A stretch of DNA of 64,000 bases from positions 496,001 through 560,000 of the forward strand of contig JAGTXX020000005.1 in the NCBI GenBank assembly GCA_019044685.2, written 5' to 3'. The stretch comes from Nannochloris sp. 'desiccata'. Lineage: Eukaryota > Chlorophyta > Trebouxiophyceae > Chlorellales > Chlorellaceae. Under the pieces are notes generated by a model. That model saw nothing but the letters and a program-made list of their open reading frames with translations, did not search any database and was not told the origin of the DNA. The position numbers and the translations under genes are program-made. Below, in pieces: positions 10,426 through 21,637 of this stretch; position 1 is the stretch's first letter; every line of letters begins with the position of its first letter.

Positions 10426-11145
10426 ATGGGTTTGAGCAGTAGTAAAGTCGTCCAAAGCCCTGGAGAGGCCCGTTATATTGAGGAAGACGCCATAACATAT
10501 TTAGGAGAGAAATTCACAAAGGTCAAGGTATTGTTTGTATGTATCTCTTATTAGCGACATATTACTTCATTTCATCAATTCTGTTGACAATTCTCCCCTC
10601 TGCAAATACTTGAGAAACGCTAACTTTCTTCCTCGCAGCCTGCTGGCAACGCTCCCCCTGAAGAAAAAGCTTCATCCATTCAACCTCTATGCCTCAACCA
10701 CGCCGCTATTGAAGCCAGCGATCCTGATGTTATCTGTGAATTCTACGCCAAAGTTCTCGGTTTCAGAAAGCTTCCACGCCCAGATCTCGGCTTTCCAGGC
10801 CACTGGCTGGAGACTGGCGCCACGGGCAGAAAATTTATGTTGCACATCATTGCCATTGACCCGTCGGTGCCACGAAAAATTCACCAGTGGAAAGATTTGT
10901 ACACAAAAGAACCTGAAGCATGGTTTATCCGTCGTGCAAATCATCTTGCCTTTGAAGTGTCAGATTTCGAGGCAGCTGAAAAGGCACTACGAAGCAATGG
11001 AGTGGAGTACTCTCGCCATGTATTGCCTGAAATTAATATGAGACAACTGTTCTTTTATGATCCTGAAGGGCATGGAGTTGAGATTGGGGTGTATGATGAT
11101 TCAAGAGGGTTTTTTAAGGAAACTGGCATTGAGCCTCCTACCTAG
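10426..11145 (+). CDS. VOC superfamily glyoxalase-like protein
   Basis: Exons 10426-10527 and 10639-11145 give 202 residues (donor GTATTG, acceptor CTCGCAG). A single VOC domain spans about 50-180: LNHAAIEASDPDVICEFYAKVLGF, the second strand pair NHLAFEVSDFEAAEKALRSNG, and the end FYDPEGHGVEI. The His in LNHA, the His in NHLAFE and the Glu in HGVEI sit where VOC enzymes bind metal. It most resembles plant GLYI-like proteins, many of which are not true lactoylglutathione lyases, so the substrate is unknown. The N-terminus MGLSSSK fits an N-myristoylation signal (Gly2, Ser6), which would tether the protein to membranes; that head is unusual for the family. TGTAA at 11302-11306. Confidence 0.85.
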
Positions 11146-11347
11146 AGAATGGAATTTAAATGAAGAAAGAAAATTATGTTTTCCGCTTTGCTTTGTGTTT
11201 TGATGTTTGGCTTAATTTTCTTTGAAATAATTATGTTGCTAGTGGGTTAAACTAATAATACAGTGGGAATAATATAATATGAAAGGAACAGTAACGGTGG
11301 ATGTAAATAAAATAAGCATATTAGAAGAAAATAAAGAGGTGTTTTGC

Positions 11348-11705
11348 CTAGGTGGTGGCGGTGGCTTCCATTTCCGCTGGTGTCTTTGTCCTCTTAATGC
11401 TCAAAGCATGTATCTCAGACATGAGGTGTGATAAAGATTGGTTGACTAGTTGATGCCTCTGAAGGGGACGTTTCCCGTTGAAGGCTTCTGAAGTTATGTA
11501 GACTTCGAATGAACTACCACAGCTGCACAGAAGAAGAAGGCGGAAGAGCGGTGGCGGTGGTGAGAAGATTAAATTTAATTGAATATAAGAAAGACCCAGG
11601 ATCAGTTGGAAAAGTTTCGCACCCTCCTGAAATATCGATAACTTCTACATCTGTGGCTTGAAGCTTGGAGCGTAATGCTGCCTCTACGTCGCTTGCTGCT
11701 ATCAT
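11348..11705 (-). CDS. BOLA2: BolA-like protein (BolA2 type)
   Basis: Exons 11623-11705 and 11348-11522 give 85 residues. The donor GTGCGA is read after TCAGGAGG and the acceptor is CTGTGCAG. The join restores DISGG-CGSSFEVYITS, the core of the BolA fold, followed by FNGKRPLQRHQLVNQSLSHL with the conserved His of the FNGK...RH region. The conserved Cys in GGCGSSF is present. BolA2 works with monothiol glutaredoxins of the Grx3/4 type in cytosolic iron-sulfur trafficking. The length and lack of a transit peptide point to the cytosolic/nuclear BolA2 rather than the plastid BolA1 or BolA4. It diverges from the CBSX-like gene across 352 bp. Confidence 0.93.
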
Positions 11706-12057
11706 CTTGCCAAAGTGATCAAGAGATATTTCCAGACAAATACTGTGTTCTGCTGCACTACAACGTCGCTACGAACTAAATAGTGATAGCTGGATGGTGC
11801 AATTGTGTTTTTATTAAGAATAATTTTGCCTTCAGCCAGCGCTCTCAAGAGTTGTTCACGCAGCCTTGAGCCTTGAAATTGCGGAAAGAAACAATGGCTC
11901 AGCAATTATATAATAAGCACTGTCTAAGTATCACTAAGATTCAAAATACACGGAGCGCTGCCGTATTTTGGTTGTTCACAGGCACACGTATAAGAGAAAT
12001 TTCCTGGATTAAATTAAATCAAGACCAAAAGCTAGCTTCTAGTAAATATTCTTTGCA
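11706..12057. promoter_or_regulatory. divergent region between BolA2 and the CBSX-like gene
   Basis: 352 bp between two diverging start codons. A 68-codon open frame on the minus strand (11702-11905) overlaps the BolA2 start and is probably leader sequence. No clear TATA box. Confidence 0.4.
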
Positions 12058-12851
12058 ATGAGTCAAGCAATGTTTGCTCAATGCGCTGCATATGCTAGCA
12101 TATGCAGTGCTCAAGCCATGAGACCTACGCTCGTGGGAGGGTTTGCCAGAAAGTTAAATCCTAGCCAGGTTCTTCTTAATAGCTCTCCCCAGGAAGTCAG
12201 GAACGCCAAAATCGAACGCAGACACACTGTGTGCCAAGCCACAGCAGCTCCACGAGTAAGCTCTTTGCCCCAGAACTTGCCCAATTGACCGAATTTTTCC
12301 TGGCCGGAACAGGCCCTCTGACCTTCTTCCTCTTTCCCTTTTTCTCGCTCTTTCAGAACGTCGCTGCCTTACGTAATGTTGAAGACATCATGACTAAGTC
12401 TACCATGCTTACCTGCGGTCCTGATACCCCTCTGGACGACGCTCTTGAAATGCTTGTTGAACATCACGTCACCGGCTTGCCTGTCGTGGACGAAAATTAT
12501 ATCTGTGTAGGAGTCGTTTCTGATTTTGATCTACTCGCTTTACAAGGTGTATCCGCCAAGGAAAAAGCCCGTGGTTTCTTTCCCGAAGCGAATGATGACT
12601 GGAACTCCTTTTTTGAAATTCAAAAGCTTGTCTCAAAGAATGGCGGCAAAACTGTAGCTGACGTGATGACTGCTACTCCGATTACTGTGACACCTAGTAC
12701 CCCTATTGAAGAAGCAGCCAATCTGTTGCTTCGTCGCAAGATTCGTCGTTTACCCGTATGTGATGAGGGCGGGAAACTTGTAGGGATTATTACGAGGAGT
12801 AACGTTATCAAAGCGGCCTATGATGCAAGAAAGGCGGGAGGTCATCTTTAG
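12058..12851 (+). CDS. CBSX-like two-CBS-domain plastid protein
   Basis: Exons 12058-12255 and 12357-12851 give 230 residues (donor GTAAGC, acceptor TTTCAG). The first 66 or so residues, rich in Ala, Ser and Arg and ending VCQATAAPR, look like a chloroplast transit peptide. Two CBS domains follow: about 75-130 (VEDIMTKSTMLTCGPDTP... GLPVVDENYICVGVVSDFD) and about 165-225 (VADVMTATPITVTPSTP... RRLPVCDEGGKLVGIITRSN). The spacer between them carries KEKARGFFPEANDDWNSFFE, typical of plant CBSX1/CBSX2, which bind adenosine nucleotides and activate plastid thioredoxins. The domain layout and length match these closely. TGTAA was not obvious downstream. Confidence 0.9.
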
Positions 12852-13352
12852 ATCCAGTTGATTAGAAATATTCATTCATTTAGTTATATCTCCCTCCCCT
12901 CTCCATCTACCCAGAAAATAGTATCTCAAAATTTCATTCTTGCTATGTAGAATTGTATATGTGCATTATAAATACTTTTATCTAATCGATATTTGTTTGA
13001 ACTCTCCCCGCCCGGTCGGCAACTTTCTTTTGTAAGTTTTTGTTTTTGGAAGTATGACCCTGAGATATTCAGATTAATGACTAATCCTGCGCTCAGATGA
13101 TAATTAGTACTTGCTTGAAGAGCCGCAGCCAGTGAAGCCTTAAAAAGAATGAGCTTGATAGAAAAGAAGTAGACAAGGGTAAGGGTGCTTGAAATCAATA
13201 CCAGCCAAAGAACTGCCACGAGCAGCCTAGGGCTCATCTCCTTTGATTTCTACAAGCCTTTAGCAATTTTCGTTTTTTCTGATTTATACCAATATTGGGT
13301 TTGCTTAGCTCAAGGCAGATCGCGTTAAATCCTTGGCTAATTTAAACCCAAA
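12852..13352. other. intergenic, no gene seen
   Basis: 500 bp between tandem plus-strand genes. A minus-strand open frame at 12926-13237 has a TM-like head but no family signature, and I regard it as chance. Confidence 0.4.
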
Positions 13353-14964
13353 ATGGCGCTGGCAAATGTTGAAGACGATGTTGAAACTCCCCTTCTACAA
13401 GGAGCGCATAGCCATGCCAAGTACGTCCACTTCAAATTTATAGACATCACTATGTTTCTCGCCATGCACTTTGAGTAGAACAACTTAAACAACTTTTTTT
13501 CAATTTACTCGACAACCCCGGCTCAGAGCTCTCACCTGCCTCCTTCCCTTCCCTCTTGTTTTTCTCGCTTATATTTGCCAATTATATTCCTTTCGTCCCT
13601 CTTTTTACATTCCCAATTGCAGCGGAAATAGACTCAGCAACGCAGATGAGAATTCGCCTTGCATACCTAACGCAGATTGCCGCTCTCCAGGCAGCGGCAA
13701 TTGCACGTTCAGCGGCGCCGTGAGTAATCTTGCCGTTACGGCCATTGGTGCAGGCATGCTCGCTCTCCCAAAGGCTTTTTCCACTGTCGGTATCGCTCTA
13801 GGTCTTACGTTAACTATCACCGTCTGCTTTTTAACGTATTTCAGTAGCTCTATAATTATTAGATACGCAGCAAGAGATCACAAAGACTCTTACGGCTCTC
13901 TAATAAAAACAGAATTTGGCCGTGGCGGTGCTGCAGCTCTCCAATGTGCGATTATTATTCATGTTCTAGGAGTGATGATTGTGTATTTGATTATCATTCA
14001 AGACATGCTCATAGGCTCAGCGCCGCATTATAAAGGCCTTATCCCTTATTTTTTTGGAGTGCAGTGGTTTGTGTCTAGATGGTTTATAGCCCTATTTCTA
14101 CTCATTGTGGTAGTCTGTCCTATGTTGATATCTAGAGATCTGTCTATAGTCTCTCATTTCTCCAAATTTAGCGTCAGAATGCTGCTGTTTTTGGCAGCTA
14201 CTCTCGTAGGTCTGGCGGGTGTGGCAGTTGGGACTGGCAAAGCAGCAAAGATCGAAATCTTTCCTGACCTAGAGACAGTTGGCGGCATGGGAGGACCTCT
14301 AGGCTTGATTTCAGCGACACTGACCGTTCTTGCAGTCCTAGCACTGGCATTTACGTGCCAGTTCAACCTTGTTCCAATCCACAACTCTATGAGAGACAAC
14401 CGCACAAAGACGATGCAGTCGGCCACACAAGCTTCAATCGCATTAAGCGCCTTACTCTACGCCTCTATTGCCATCGCAGGGTATACTTTATTTGGTGATA
14501 AAACAAATGGAGACGTTTTAAAAAACCTTACCATTGAATATGTCACCGAATGTATTGGAAAACGACCTGCAGAAATTTTAATCATTTTTGTCGTCGGTGC
14601 CAACACACTAAATTTGCTTATTAATTTTGTATTAAAGGTGTGGGCTGTACGAGATGCATGGTGTGAACTTGCATTAGGAAAACCATCGCGCCTGTTACGT
14701 GCTTCTGCGTTTTACCTGCTTACGGGAGTACTGGTAGGTATTGCTTTTTCAGTTTCAGTTGTACTTCCATCTGTATGGTTTTTAGTTAGCTTGGTGGGTA
14801 GTACTGCCTGTGTTACCTTTTCGTACGTATTCCCTGGATGTTTGCTGTTTAGGAGAGCGAGGACTACGGGTGGGAAAGTGCTTGGTGCAGGGGCTGTGGC
14901 TTTAGCTGCCTTGATGGCGGTGGTTGCGGTGCTCAACACTTTGTCGGGGAATGCTGCCGATTAG
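13353..14964 (+). CDS. AAAP/SLC38-type amino acid transporter
   Basis: Exons 13353-13420 and 13623-14964 give 469 residues; the intron interrupts a codon (AA-C, Asn) near residue 23. A Cys/Asn/Ser-rich cytosolic head of about 50 residues leads into TM1 with the family signature NLAVTAIGAGMLALPKAF. About eleven hydrophobic helices follow. TM6-8 include FTCQFNLVPIHNSMRDN, comparable to the conserved 'F.C.....I..EL' region of AAAP transporters. These carry neutral or basic amino acids with protons or sodium at the plasma membrane or vacuole. The substrate and compartment cannot be read from sequence. TGTAA is at 15080-15084. Confidence 0.88.
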
Positions 14965-15192
14965 GGCCAGTGTATAATTTGTGGTTCTTAGCTTAGAGGA
15001 AGCCTAGTACGGGTATTCAAACACTGTTTTACATTTAATTTTATACAAGTTTATACAGTAGCAAATACAGGGTAGCTAATGTAATAAAAAAAATTCAATA
15101 CAACGCATAAAATAAAATAAATCAAGAAATCAATATCGAGAGTCTTATCAAACGTATGTTTTGACTCTATTATTCTTTAGTGTAAATGGTTG

Positions 15193-16984
15193 CTAATTTC
15201 CTAGTGTTGCTTCTACAACTTTGCAAACACTCACTCTCCCACACTCATCACACAAGAGAGCTCCTCCATTATGTCCAGTGTCTTTTAAATGACTTAGTAA
15301 TCCATGCATGTGGCGACAATTTTTATTGCACTCCCGACATACCATCGATGTTAATGAACCTAAACCAGCAGCCATCTGCACATAGAGAGAAGGAAAATAA
15401 CAAATAATGAGTTTGAGATATAGAAGAAGTAGAGCTATAGCTACTTGGAGGTAAGAAATAACTATTCAACAAGCTGGCTAAAGAAAAGGGGGGAGGAAAT
15501 AGAAAATTGAAGGCGAGGTACAATTGCCACGGGGAGGGAGGCTGCGAGAGAGCGCGAAGCAGCATCGGTTTAGCAAAGTTGTCAACCAGACGGTTGACGC
15601 AAATTACCCATAAGACAATAAATTCTTCATATGCTACCACCCTCCATAAATAACAACACCTCCCCTTATAAAAGAACAAACACTAATCTACGGGCAGGTA
15701 TAAAAATCCGGGGCGGAAATTTGACCAACAAACTACTACTCTTTATTTTATTGGGCTCAGGATGAGTAGGATGGGTCTGAAGTAATTCTCATTGGGCGAA
15801 TCAAAAACAGATTTTTAATCACTGCCCAAATAGAGAGTAGTAGCAGTGATATTTCTAGTAGTAATAGCCACCCCATGATATAATACATTTTTTATGCTTA
15901 CCTCGACGCCAAAGGGTTGTCTGCATGCTGTACACGGTGAAGGCGATGCATGCCACAATCTCAGGCCTCTAAAGACACTGCCAGTAACTAACGCATCTAA
16001 AGCAGCATATTGTACCTGCGCCGGGGTCAATTTTGCTCTCTGCCAATCAGATCTAGATACAGATCTACTTTTTGGCAATGTGACGCCAAGCACCCTGGCC
16101 GTCAACGCTGCTAGGCCTATTGAAGGATAACCTAGAGAATTTGCTACCTGTTGCAAGTCTAAAAACCGTGCAAAGCAATCTTTTCCAACTCCAAATGTCG
16201 ATTTCATCTTCATTTCGTCGCTAGAGTCCCAAGAAAATGAGACAAAGGTCAAGGATGGGTCACTAAATAAATGTCGAAGCGCGGCGGGGAAAGAGTGCCC
16301 CAGCAAACAGCAGCGAATTAATACACACGTAGATCCAGAAGCGAGCTGCATAAGAGCAACACGATTATTGCTACCTGCTCGGTAATCTGGGCGCCATTCG
16401 AGATCAATAGCTACGACTCCATCTTGCATAGAAGAACGGAGCGCGGCAAGGGCAGGGATCAACGCTGTGTGTGTTTCTACGACATGAACAGCGACTCCGC
16501 CTGGGATTTGACGTGGTAATTCACCAGAAAGGTTCGTTTTTGATGCGCCTATGGCTGTTAAAATTGCAGGCCAGTTTAATGAAGGCATCGTTACTTTTAA
16601 GGAGCACCAAGGTAAAGAATCATTTCCAGCAGTGGCTCTATTACTAATGTTAGAGTGAGGACACGCACAGGCTCGATCGCAGCTATCGACGACGAAAGAC
16701 CGTAGAGGTATAGATTGTGCATTTTCTAGTGGGTCTAATCGCTGCTTACTCGCTTTACGTTCTAAGAGTGCTTCAGCAGCTCGGCGTCTGGCGCTTTTTG
16801 CAGATGGTGGAGTAAAGTGTGGTTTTGAACCCGAAGCGGGCCAATCATCAATAGACGAGGGTGATGTAGAGTAAGATGGGTTTTTTGATGGGATCTCTGG
16901 GTTTGTAGAAGCTTCAGGTAGCCAGGATAATGGCGGCTGCATGGTGCAGCATGCAGGGCCGGCCTGATTCCCCAACGGCGCCAT
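15193..16984 (-). CDS. DEDDy 3'-5' exonuclease with C-terminal zinc finger
   Basis: Exons 15902-16984 and 15193-15375 give 421 residues (donor GTAAGC, acceptor TGTGCAG). The exonuclease domain covers about 170-350: Exo I AIDLEWRPD (DxE), Exo II SFSWDSSDEMK, and Exo III YAALDALVTG, where Tyr plus Asp marks the DEDDy class of WRN/RNase D-type enzymes. After the splice comes a Cys-rich tail: CTACRQPFG, MVCRECNKNCRHMHGLLSHL and LLCDECGRVSVC. This could bind two zinc ions and includes a C2H2-like unit. Substrate (RNA or DNA) unknown. The ATG at 16984 is the first in frame. A promoter-like TATATAAA at 17486-17493 and a donor at 17217 suggest an untranslated leader exon upstream. The 3' end converges on the transporter gene. 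Confidence 0.85.
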
Positions 16985-18823
16985 CCCCCCAAGGTTTGGG
17001 TAATTAATTATATAGCGTTTTATTAATGCCTGGTATGGCCAGATTTGTGTGTTTAACACTCGCCGCCGTGCGTTGAATTGAACGAACGAAGCATGAAAAC
17101 AATTATTTCAAAAGGTTTTGCGTGGGAGATGAGAAAGGCTAGATAGAGGGAAAAATACACAAGTGCAAGTAAAAACTGAGAGCGAGAAAAAACAGCAGAT
17201 CAAGAAATAAAACTTACCGTAGAAATCGTTGCTGATCAACGCTGGCTATTCCCAATCTATAGTATAAGCTAGATGGAAACAAATTTTCCCCTCTGGGGAA
17301 GGCTGGGAAACCCGAGTTCTCCAGTGGGTGAATTTTATATCCAAGGGGGAAACGCTGCATCGCGCGGGGAAACGGCACTAGGGGACCTCGCTGTTTCCCA
17401 AGATTCACAAGCTGCTGATCTTGATCATAAAGACAGAAGGCGGGTTGCTCCTCCCCGCAGCCCCTCATGGACCCCGTAGATACTTTATATACGCACAGTG
17501 GCTTCATCGGGCTTGCCGCACTCCCTGACAGCGCGAGAATTCACCTGCTGCGATCGTCTGCAGCAGGGAAATACTCGGTGACCAGTCCTTTGTAACTTTA
17601 TCAATTGGGAAACAGGGATTTAATCTAAAGTAGAAAATAAAACTAAAGGTTCCGTTTCCAGCAAGTATTATATGGGCCTGGTCACGTAGAGGCTGGAGTT
17701 CAAGATAAGCACATGTGATCTCATGCCTGAGCCGGGGGAATCGTTTTTGAGTTTGGCCCGATTACTGGAGCTAAATAGGCCCCAGTCGGCCTCTTCAAAT
17801 TATAGACAACGTCAGGGGAAAGTAAGTGGTGTCCTTGCTCTTATTAAGACGGCATTTGTTAATATGCCTTTGCGAGCTTCCCAGCCCACCTGCCCGCCGG
17901 CAGGCCCTGCGAGGCTTCTCGCGCCTGCTGAAGCCCGCTGATGGGCTCACAAAAGGAACAACGGAAAAAACTGTCAGTTTTGACATATTAGGTACTATTC
18001 TAGTCCTCTTCGTCCAAAAGAGCGCACCCAGGTCCTTCGCTGCTCTCGGCTTGCACCAGGCACCAGGCGACTCCAAGTGGATATTCTTGACAAATTAAAC
18101 CGGGCGGAGTTCCAGAAGGCAGCCAGCTGGTGCATCCAATCTGTGTTGTGTCGTGTTCACGTGATTGGAAGCAGGCCGGCTGGTTGTAGCTAGCTGGCCC
18201 TGATTTCCTCTCTGGAACGATGAAATTTGGGAAGAAGGGCGGAACCAGTGTTACCTCTGCTGCCTGTGAAAAGTGCCCTGGCGGAAGTGCGCCAGGGTTG
18301 ATGCTGTGCCCTTGCAGCATTAATGCTAGAATAGAGTGGCAAAGTTAGCCTAGAGGGTGGCTTAGAAATGTTTATACTCAGATGACCTCTAAAAGCTCTA
18401 AACTGTCCTTCTTTTCGGCTGTGATATTATATATACCGCCCATGGAGGCACATCTCTTGCATTCTATTAAGCCCATTGCAGCTGCCAAGGCAGCGAAACT
18501 GAGTGCAGAAGCTGATTCAAATATGAGAAATCTGACTTGTAATTTTACACGTGTGTTACAGAAAGGGGTAGAAACAGAAAGAACACTAAAACATTGAGGC
18601 ATCTCGACCATTGAATAAAAATGAAAGGAATCGAAATTTATTTAGAAAGTAGTACTTGTGAATGGAAGAAAAGGAAAAGTAGAAAAACAGGTGTAGATAG
18701 TATTTCAGATAAAAGAAAATGTAAGATATTTAATACTAGAATAAAAAAACTGCTACGCAAACATGATAATTTATTTTTTTGAACAGAATAAAGAATAAAG
18801 GAAACCCCGCGACTACCTGGGTT
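16985..18823. other. 1.8-kb region without a confident gene
   Basis: Part of this (17215-17500, minus) is probably a spliced leader of the exonuclease gene. The stretch 17500-18350 is richer in G+C than its neighbours, with short palindromes (for example CCTGCC...GGCAGG near 17889 and GCGAG...CTCGC near 17907) and several short open frames that match nothing. A minus-strand frame at 18378-18611 (with RFLIFESASALSFAALAAAM) is coding-like but isolated. Confidence 0.35.
17483..17494 (-). promoter_or_regulatory. TATA-like box, exonuclease leader
   Basis: Read on the minus strand the sequence is GCGTATATAAAG. About 270 bp downstream is a strong donor (CTACG then GTAAGT, at 17217), and the next candidate acceptor is TCTCGCTCTCAG at about 17178. 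This fits a spliced 5' UTR for the exonuclease gene starting at 16984. Position and motif only. Confidence 0.35.
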
Positions 18824-19956
18824 TTAGAAAGAGGGCCTGCAGCCAGTAACCCTGTTCGCAAGGCGAGGGCGGACCAGCATGGCTGATCCTCGCATTGGGG
18901 CCAGGAGACGCCCAACTCTACAAGGCACGGCAGCCGGAGCGGTGGGGCCATTACTAGGGGGTTCGGAGGGTGCAGGAGCATCACAGGAAGCCCCCGAAGC
19001 CTGGAAAGAGCTGCAAGGGTCATCCCCGTAACCTTTCTCTTCAAACCATTTCAAAAAGCCGTTCTTGTGTAAGATGGTGTCCATCACTCTCTTGTTATTG
19101 GGGTCTGTCGTCTCGGCTGGGCCAGCAAGGACACCGATGATGCCCTTGCCACTAAAGTCGGACACGGAACCCTTGCCAATGTCCTTGTACGCACTGCAGA
19201 AAGACGAAGTAAACACAAGAAAGGTGAGTGAAATCTCAATCAAGAAAAGTTTATAACTAAACCAACAAAGAGAATGATACATTTTGGCAGAACCGACGAC
19301 GTACTCCATCTCATTAACCAATTCCAAAAGTTGTTTAGCGCCATTTTGATCCATTAAATTTTTGTGCTCGACTACAACAGCACAACCATCAGCAATGGCT
19401 GCTGCATCTACTTCTCGGGACCAGCCATCAGGGCCTGACGTTGGTGTGATTAAGCTCCAGTTCTTTCATTGCACGTTGCACCAGCATGCGTTCATCGCCC
19501 GAGGTCTGATTCTTCTGCCAAACCTCGATGCTTTCAAACTGCAAAATCAAAAGAAACAAATTTAGGGAGGGCTGAAATTTTGCTGCCAAGATCAGCGATA
19601 AATTGAAAATTTACCACAGATAACAATACGCGGCAAAAGGAGCTTACCCTCTTTTCCGTGGTCTTGCTATCACGAGTAATGACAATGTACGTAGCCCTAT
19701 CACGAAGCTCGACTTCCTCTGGTGCTTTATTCACAACCCCTGTAGGATTGAAATTTTCAACAGCTACCACATACGCGCCTGTCTCGCGCTCCACGCATTT
19801 AACGAAGGTCTGCCGAGATAATTTTCCCAGCAACCTTGTCTTGTAAGGGCGCTGAGGATCAAACTCCTCGGGGAATGGCTTCTCTGGATCGGCCAGAAGC
19901 AAAGTAATGCCCTCGTAAAGCGCCGGCGAGGAATTAGTGGAAAGTAAGTTCCCCAT
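18824..19956 (-). CDS. unknown four-exon protein with N-myristoylation motif
   Basis: Exons 19648-19956, 19475-19538, 19281-19434 and 18824-19193 give 298 residues. Three introns have clear GT-AG ends. The one between exons 2 and 3 would be only 40 nt, and is needed because the frame otherwise stops after ELNHTNVRP; a 1-nt sequence error is the alternative. The N-terminus MGNLLSTNSS fits N-myristoylation (Gly2, Ser6). Readable blocks are TYIVITRDSKTTEKR-FESIEVW, EVDAAAIADGCAVVVEHKN, LLELVNEMEYVVGSAKI-AYK and GIIGVLAGPAETTDPNNKRV. The alternation of hydrophobic strands and helices suggests a soluble alpha/beta fold with a Pro/Ser/Ala tail. I do not recognise the family. Confidence 0.7.
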
Positions 19957-20317
19957 CTTGCATAAAATTAATAATATTGACCAAGCAGAGTAGCAGAATG
20001 AATTATCTCCCGAGGCCTCGCGACTCGTGACCTCGGAGGGATTTGTATAATTATTTCAAATTTAATTTGCGAGCCTCGGAGCACCTCGTTCATTCTTCGC
20101 ACGTGAGTGACAAAATGAAACTTTTTTCATATTTAGTGAGAGTTTGAAGCATCATATAAGCCCGACGCGTCCAACGCTTACGTCAAATGCCAGTTTTTTT
20201 CTCCTGAATCTCAAATTTCTAGATTACTTTTCCAAAAAGCTAGTTCTCCTGTGGCTTGACACTCAACCTCAAACAAGCCTCAATAGATTCGAATATTACC
20301 CCTTGACAATATAGACC
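19957..20317. promoter_or_regulatory. divergent region upstream of cystinosin
   Basis: 361 bp between two diverging ATGs. It holds a CTCGNGA-rich patch (CGAGGCCTCGCGACTCGTGACCTCG at 20011-20035 contains overlapping short palindromes built on CGAG/CTCG). No clear TATA box. Confidence 0.4.
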
Positions 20318-21388
20318 ATGTCTTTAGATCCTCTGCTCTCCCACAGACTTGCAATCCAAGAAGACCGCCCCAACGACGGAGATTCTTCCGACAACAGTGA
20401 AGTTAGCCATCTCCCTTCTTCTATAGAACAACCCTCTTCTCAATCTGCAAATTCTAGGTTCAAACACCCAAACCTTCTATGGCTCTTCGGTCCGTGGGCA
20501 ATAGGAATAACTCTAGGCCTTTTATTATGTACTTATTCCTCTCTACCGCCACCCCTCGACAAAATAAGCGCCGTCATCGGTTGGATATATTTCTCCGCCT
20601 GGAGTATCTCTTTCTACCCTCAAATATGGACAAATTACCGTAGAAAAAGTGTTGTAGGCTTAAGCATAGATTTCCAACTACTTAATATCCTTGGTTTTAG
20701 TTGCTATGCAATCTACAACTCTGCTTTATTTTTCATTCCCTCAATACGACAGCAATACAAGGCTACACATGAGGGACAGCTTCCTGCTGTCCATATTAAT
20801 GACGTGGCGTTTTCACTGCACGCATTCTTGGCAACGTCAATCACCCTTACCCAATGTTTTCTCTATAGAGATAACAATAATAACTCTAAGACATCAATAT
20901 ATTCTAAACTCGCCATAGGCATTGCTGTGACTGTTTCTTCTCTTTGGGCGGCAATCATCTTCCTCTCTCCTGCTGCAGACACACCACCAACCCCATGTAC
21001 AAGATCCGCATGTCCTATAGAATCTTTCTTCACGTGGCTGACATGGGTGTACTTTCTTTCCGGGATCAAATTTCTCGTCACTTTAGTGAAATACATTCCT
21101 CAGGTTGTACTTAACTGCCAACGCCAGTCTACTGAAGGGTGGAATGTGTGGAATGTATTACTCGATTTTGAAGGTGGTGTTCTTTCTTTAGCACAGCAAA
21201 TTATCGATGCTGTCTTCTGTAGTAGTTTAACACCTCTGATTGGTAGTCCGATCAAAGCCGGGTTGTCATTTATTTCAATGATGTTTGATGTGATTTTCAT
21301 GGTGCAGCATTTTGTGTTGTATCCGAATTGGAAAAGGAAAGTGGCGGGTGCAGCTATGGCAGCAGATTACGAGAGAATAGAAGCTTGA
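20318..21388 (+). CDS. CTNS: cystinosin homologue (PQ-loop lysosomal/vacuolar cystine exporter)
   Basis: Intronless, 356 residues, close to animal cystinosin (about 367). A polar head of about 45 residues leads into seven hydrophobic helices. The two PQ-loop motifs are intact: SISFYPQIWTNYRRKSVVGL near residue 95 and VKYIPQVVLNCQRQSTEGW near 255, followed by LDFEGGVLSLAQQIIDA, the cystinosin-specific stretch with the Asp used in proton coupling. A short Cys-containing loop (CTRSACP) lies before TM5. Cystinosin exports cystine with protons from lysosomes or vacuoles. The C-terminus YERIEA has a Tyr-based tail that may act in sorting (inference). TGTAA is at 21535-21539. It converges on the CobW gene. 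Confidence 0.93.
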   Translation: MSLDPLLSHRLAIQEDRPNDGDSSDNSEVSHLPSSIEQPSSQSANSRFKHPNLLWLFGPWAIGITLGLLLCTYSSLPPPLDKISAVIGWIYFSAWSISFYPQIWTNYRRKSVVGLSIDFQLLNILGFSCYAIYNSALFFIPSIRQQYKATHEGQLPAVHINDVAFSLHAFLATSITLTQCFLYRDNNNNSKTSIYSKLAIGIAVTVSSLWAAIIFLSPAADTPPTPCTRSACPIESFFTWLTWVYFLSGIKFLVTLVKYIPQVVLNCQRQSTEGWNVWNVLLDFEGGVLSLAQQIIDAVFCSSLTPLIGSPIKAGLSFISMMFDVIFMVQHFVLYPNWKRKVAGAAMAADYERIEA

Positions 21389-21637
21389 AGTACTATACTT
21401 TTCTTTCTTTTTATAATCTCGCTTTTTGTTCTCCAATTGTTTCTGAATTAATTTTTGCATTTGTATGTTGCTCATTTGGTATTTTTTGTTGCATCCTTTT
21501 GCATTCTATGTAGCATATATTTGTAGGTCTTCCTTGTAACGCAAATAGTACTCAAAAAGTAGTATAGTCAATCAACTCAACTCAACAAATTTTCCTGTTT
21601 TCAACAAACAAAATTTTCAAGAGAAACTATAAACCCC

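Noticed and set aside
17723..17941. Short plus-strand frame MPEPGESFLSLARLLELN
   Set aside because: No splice signals, no homology recognised and a competing frame overlaps it.
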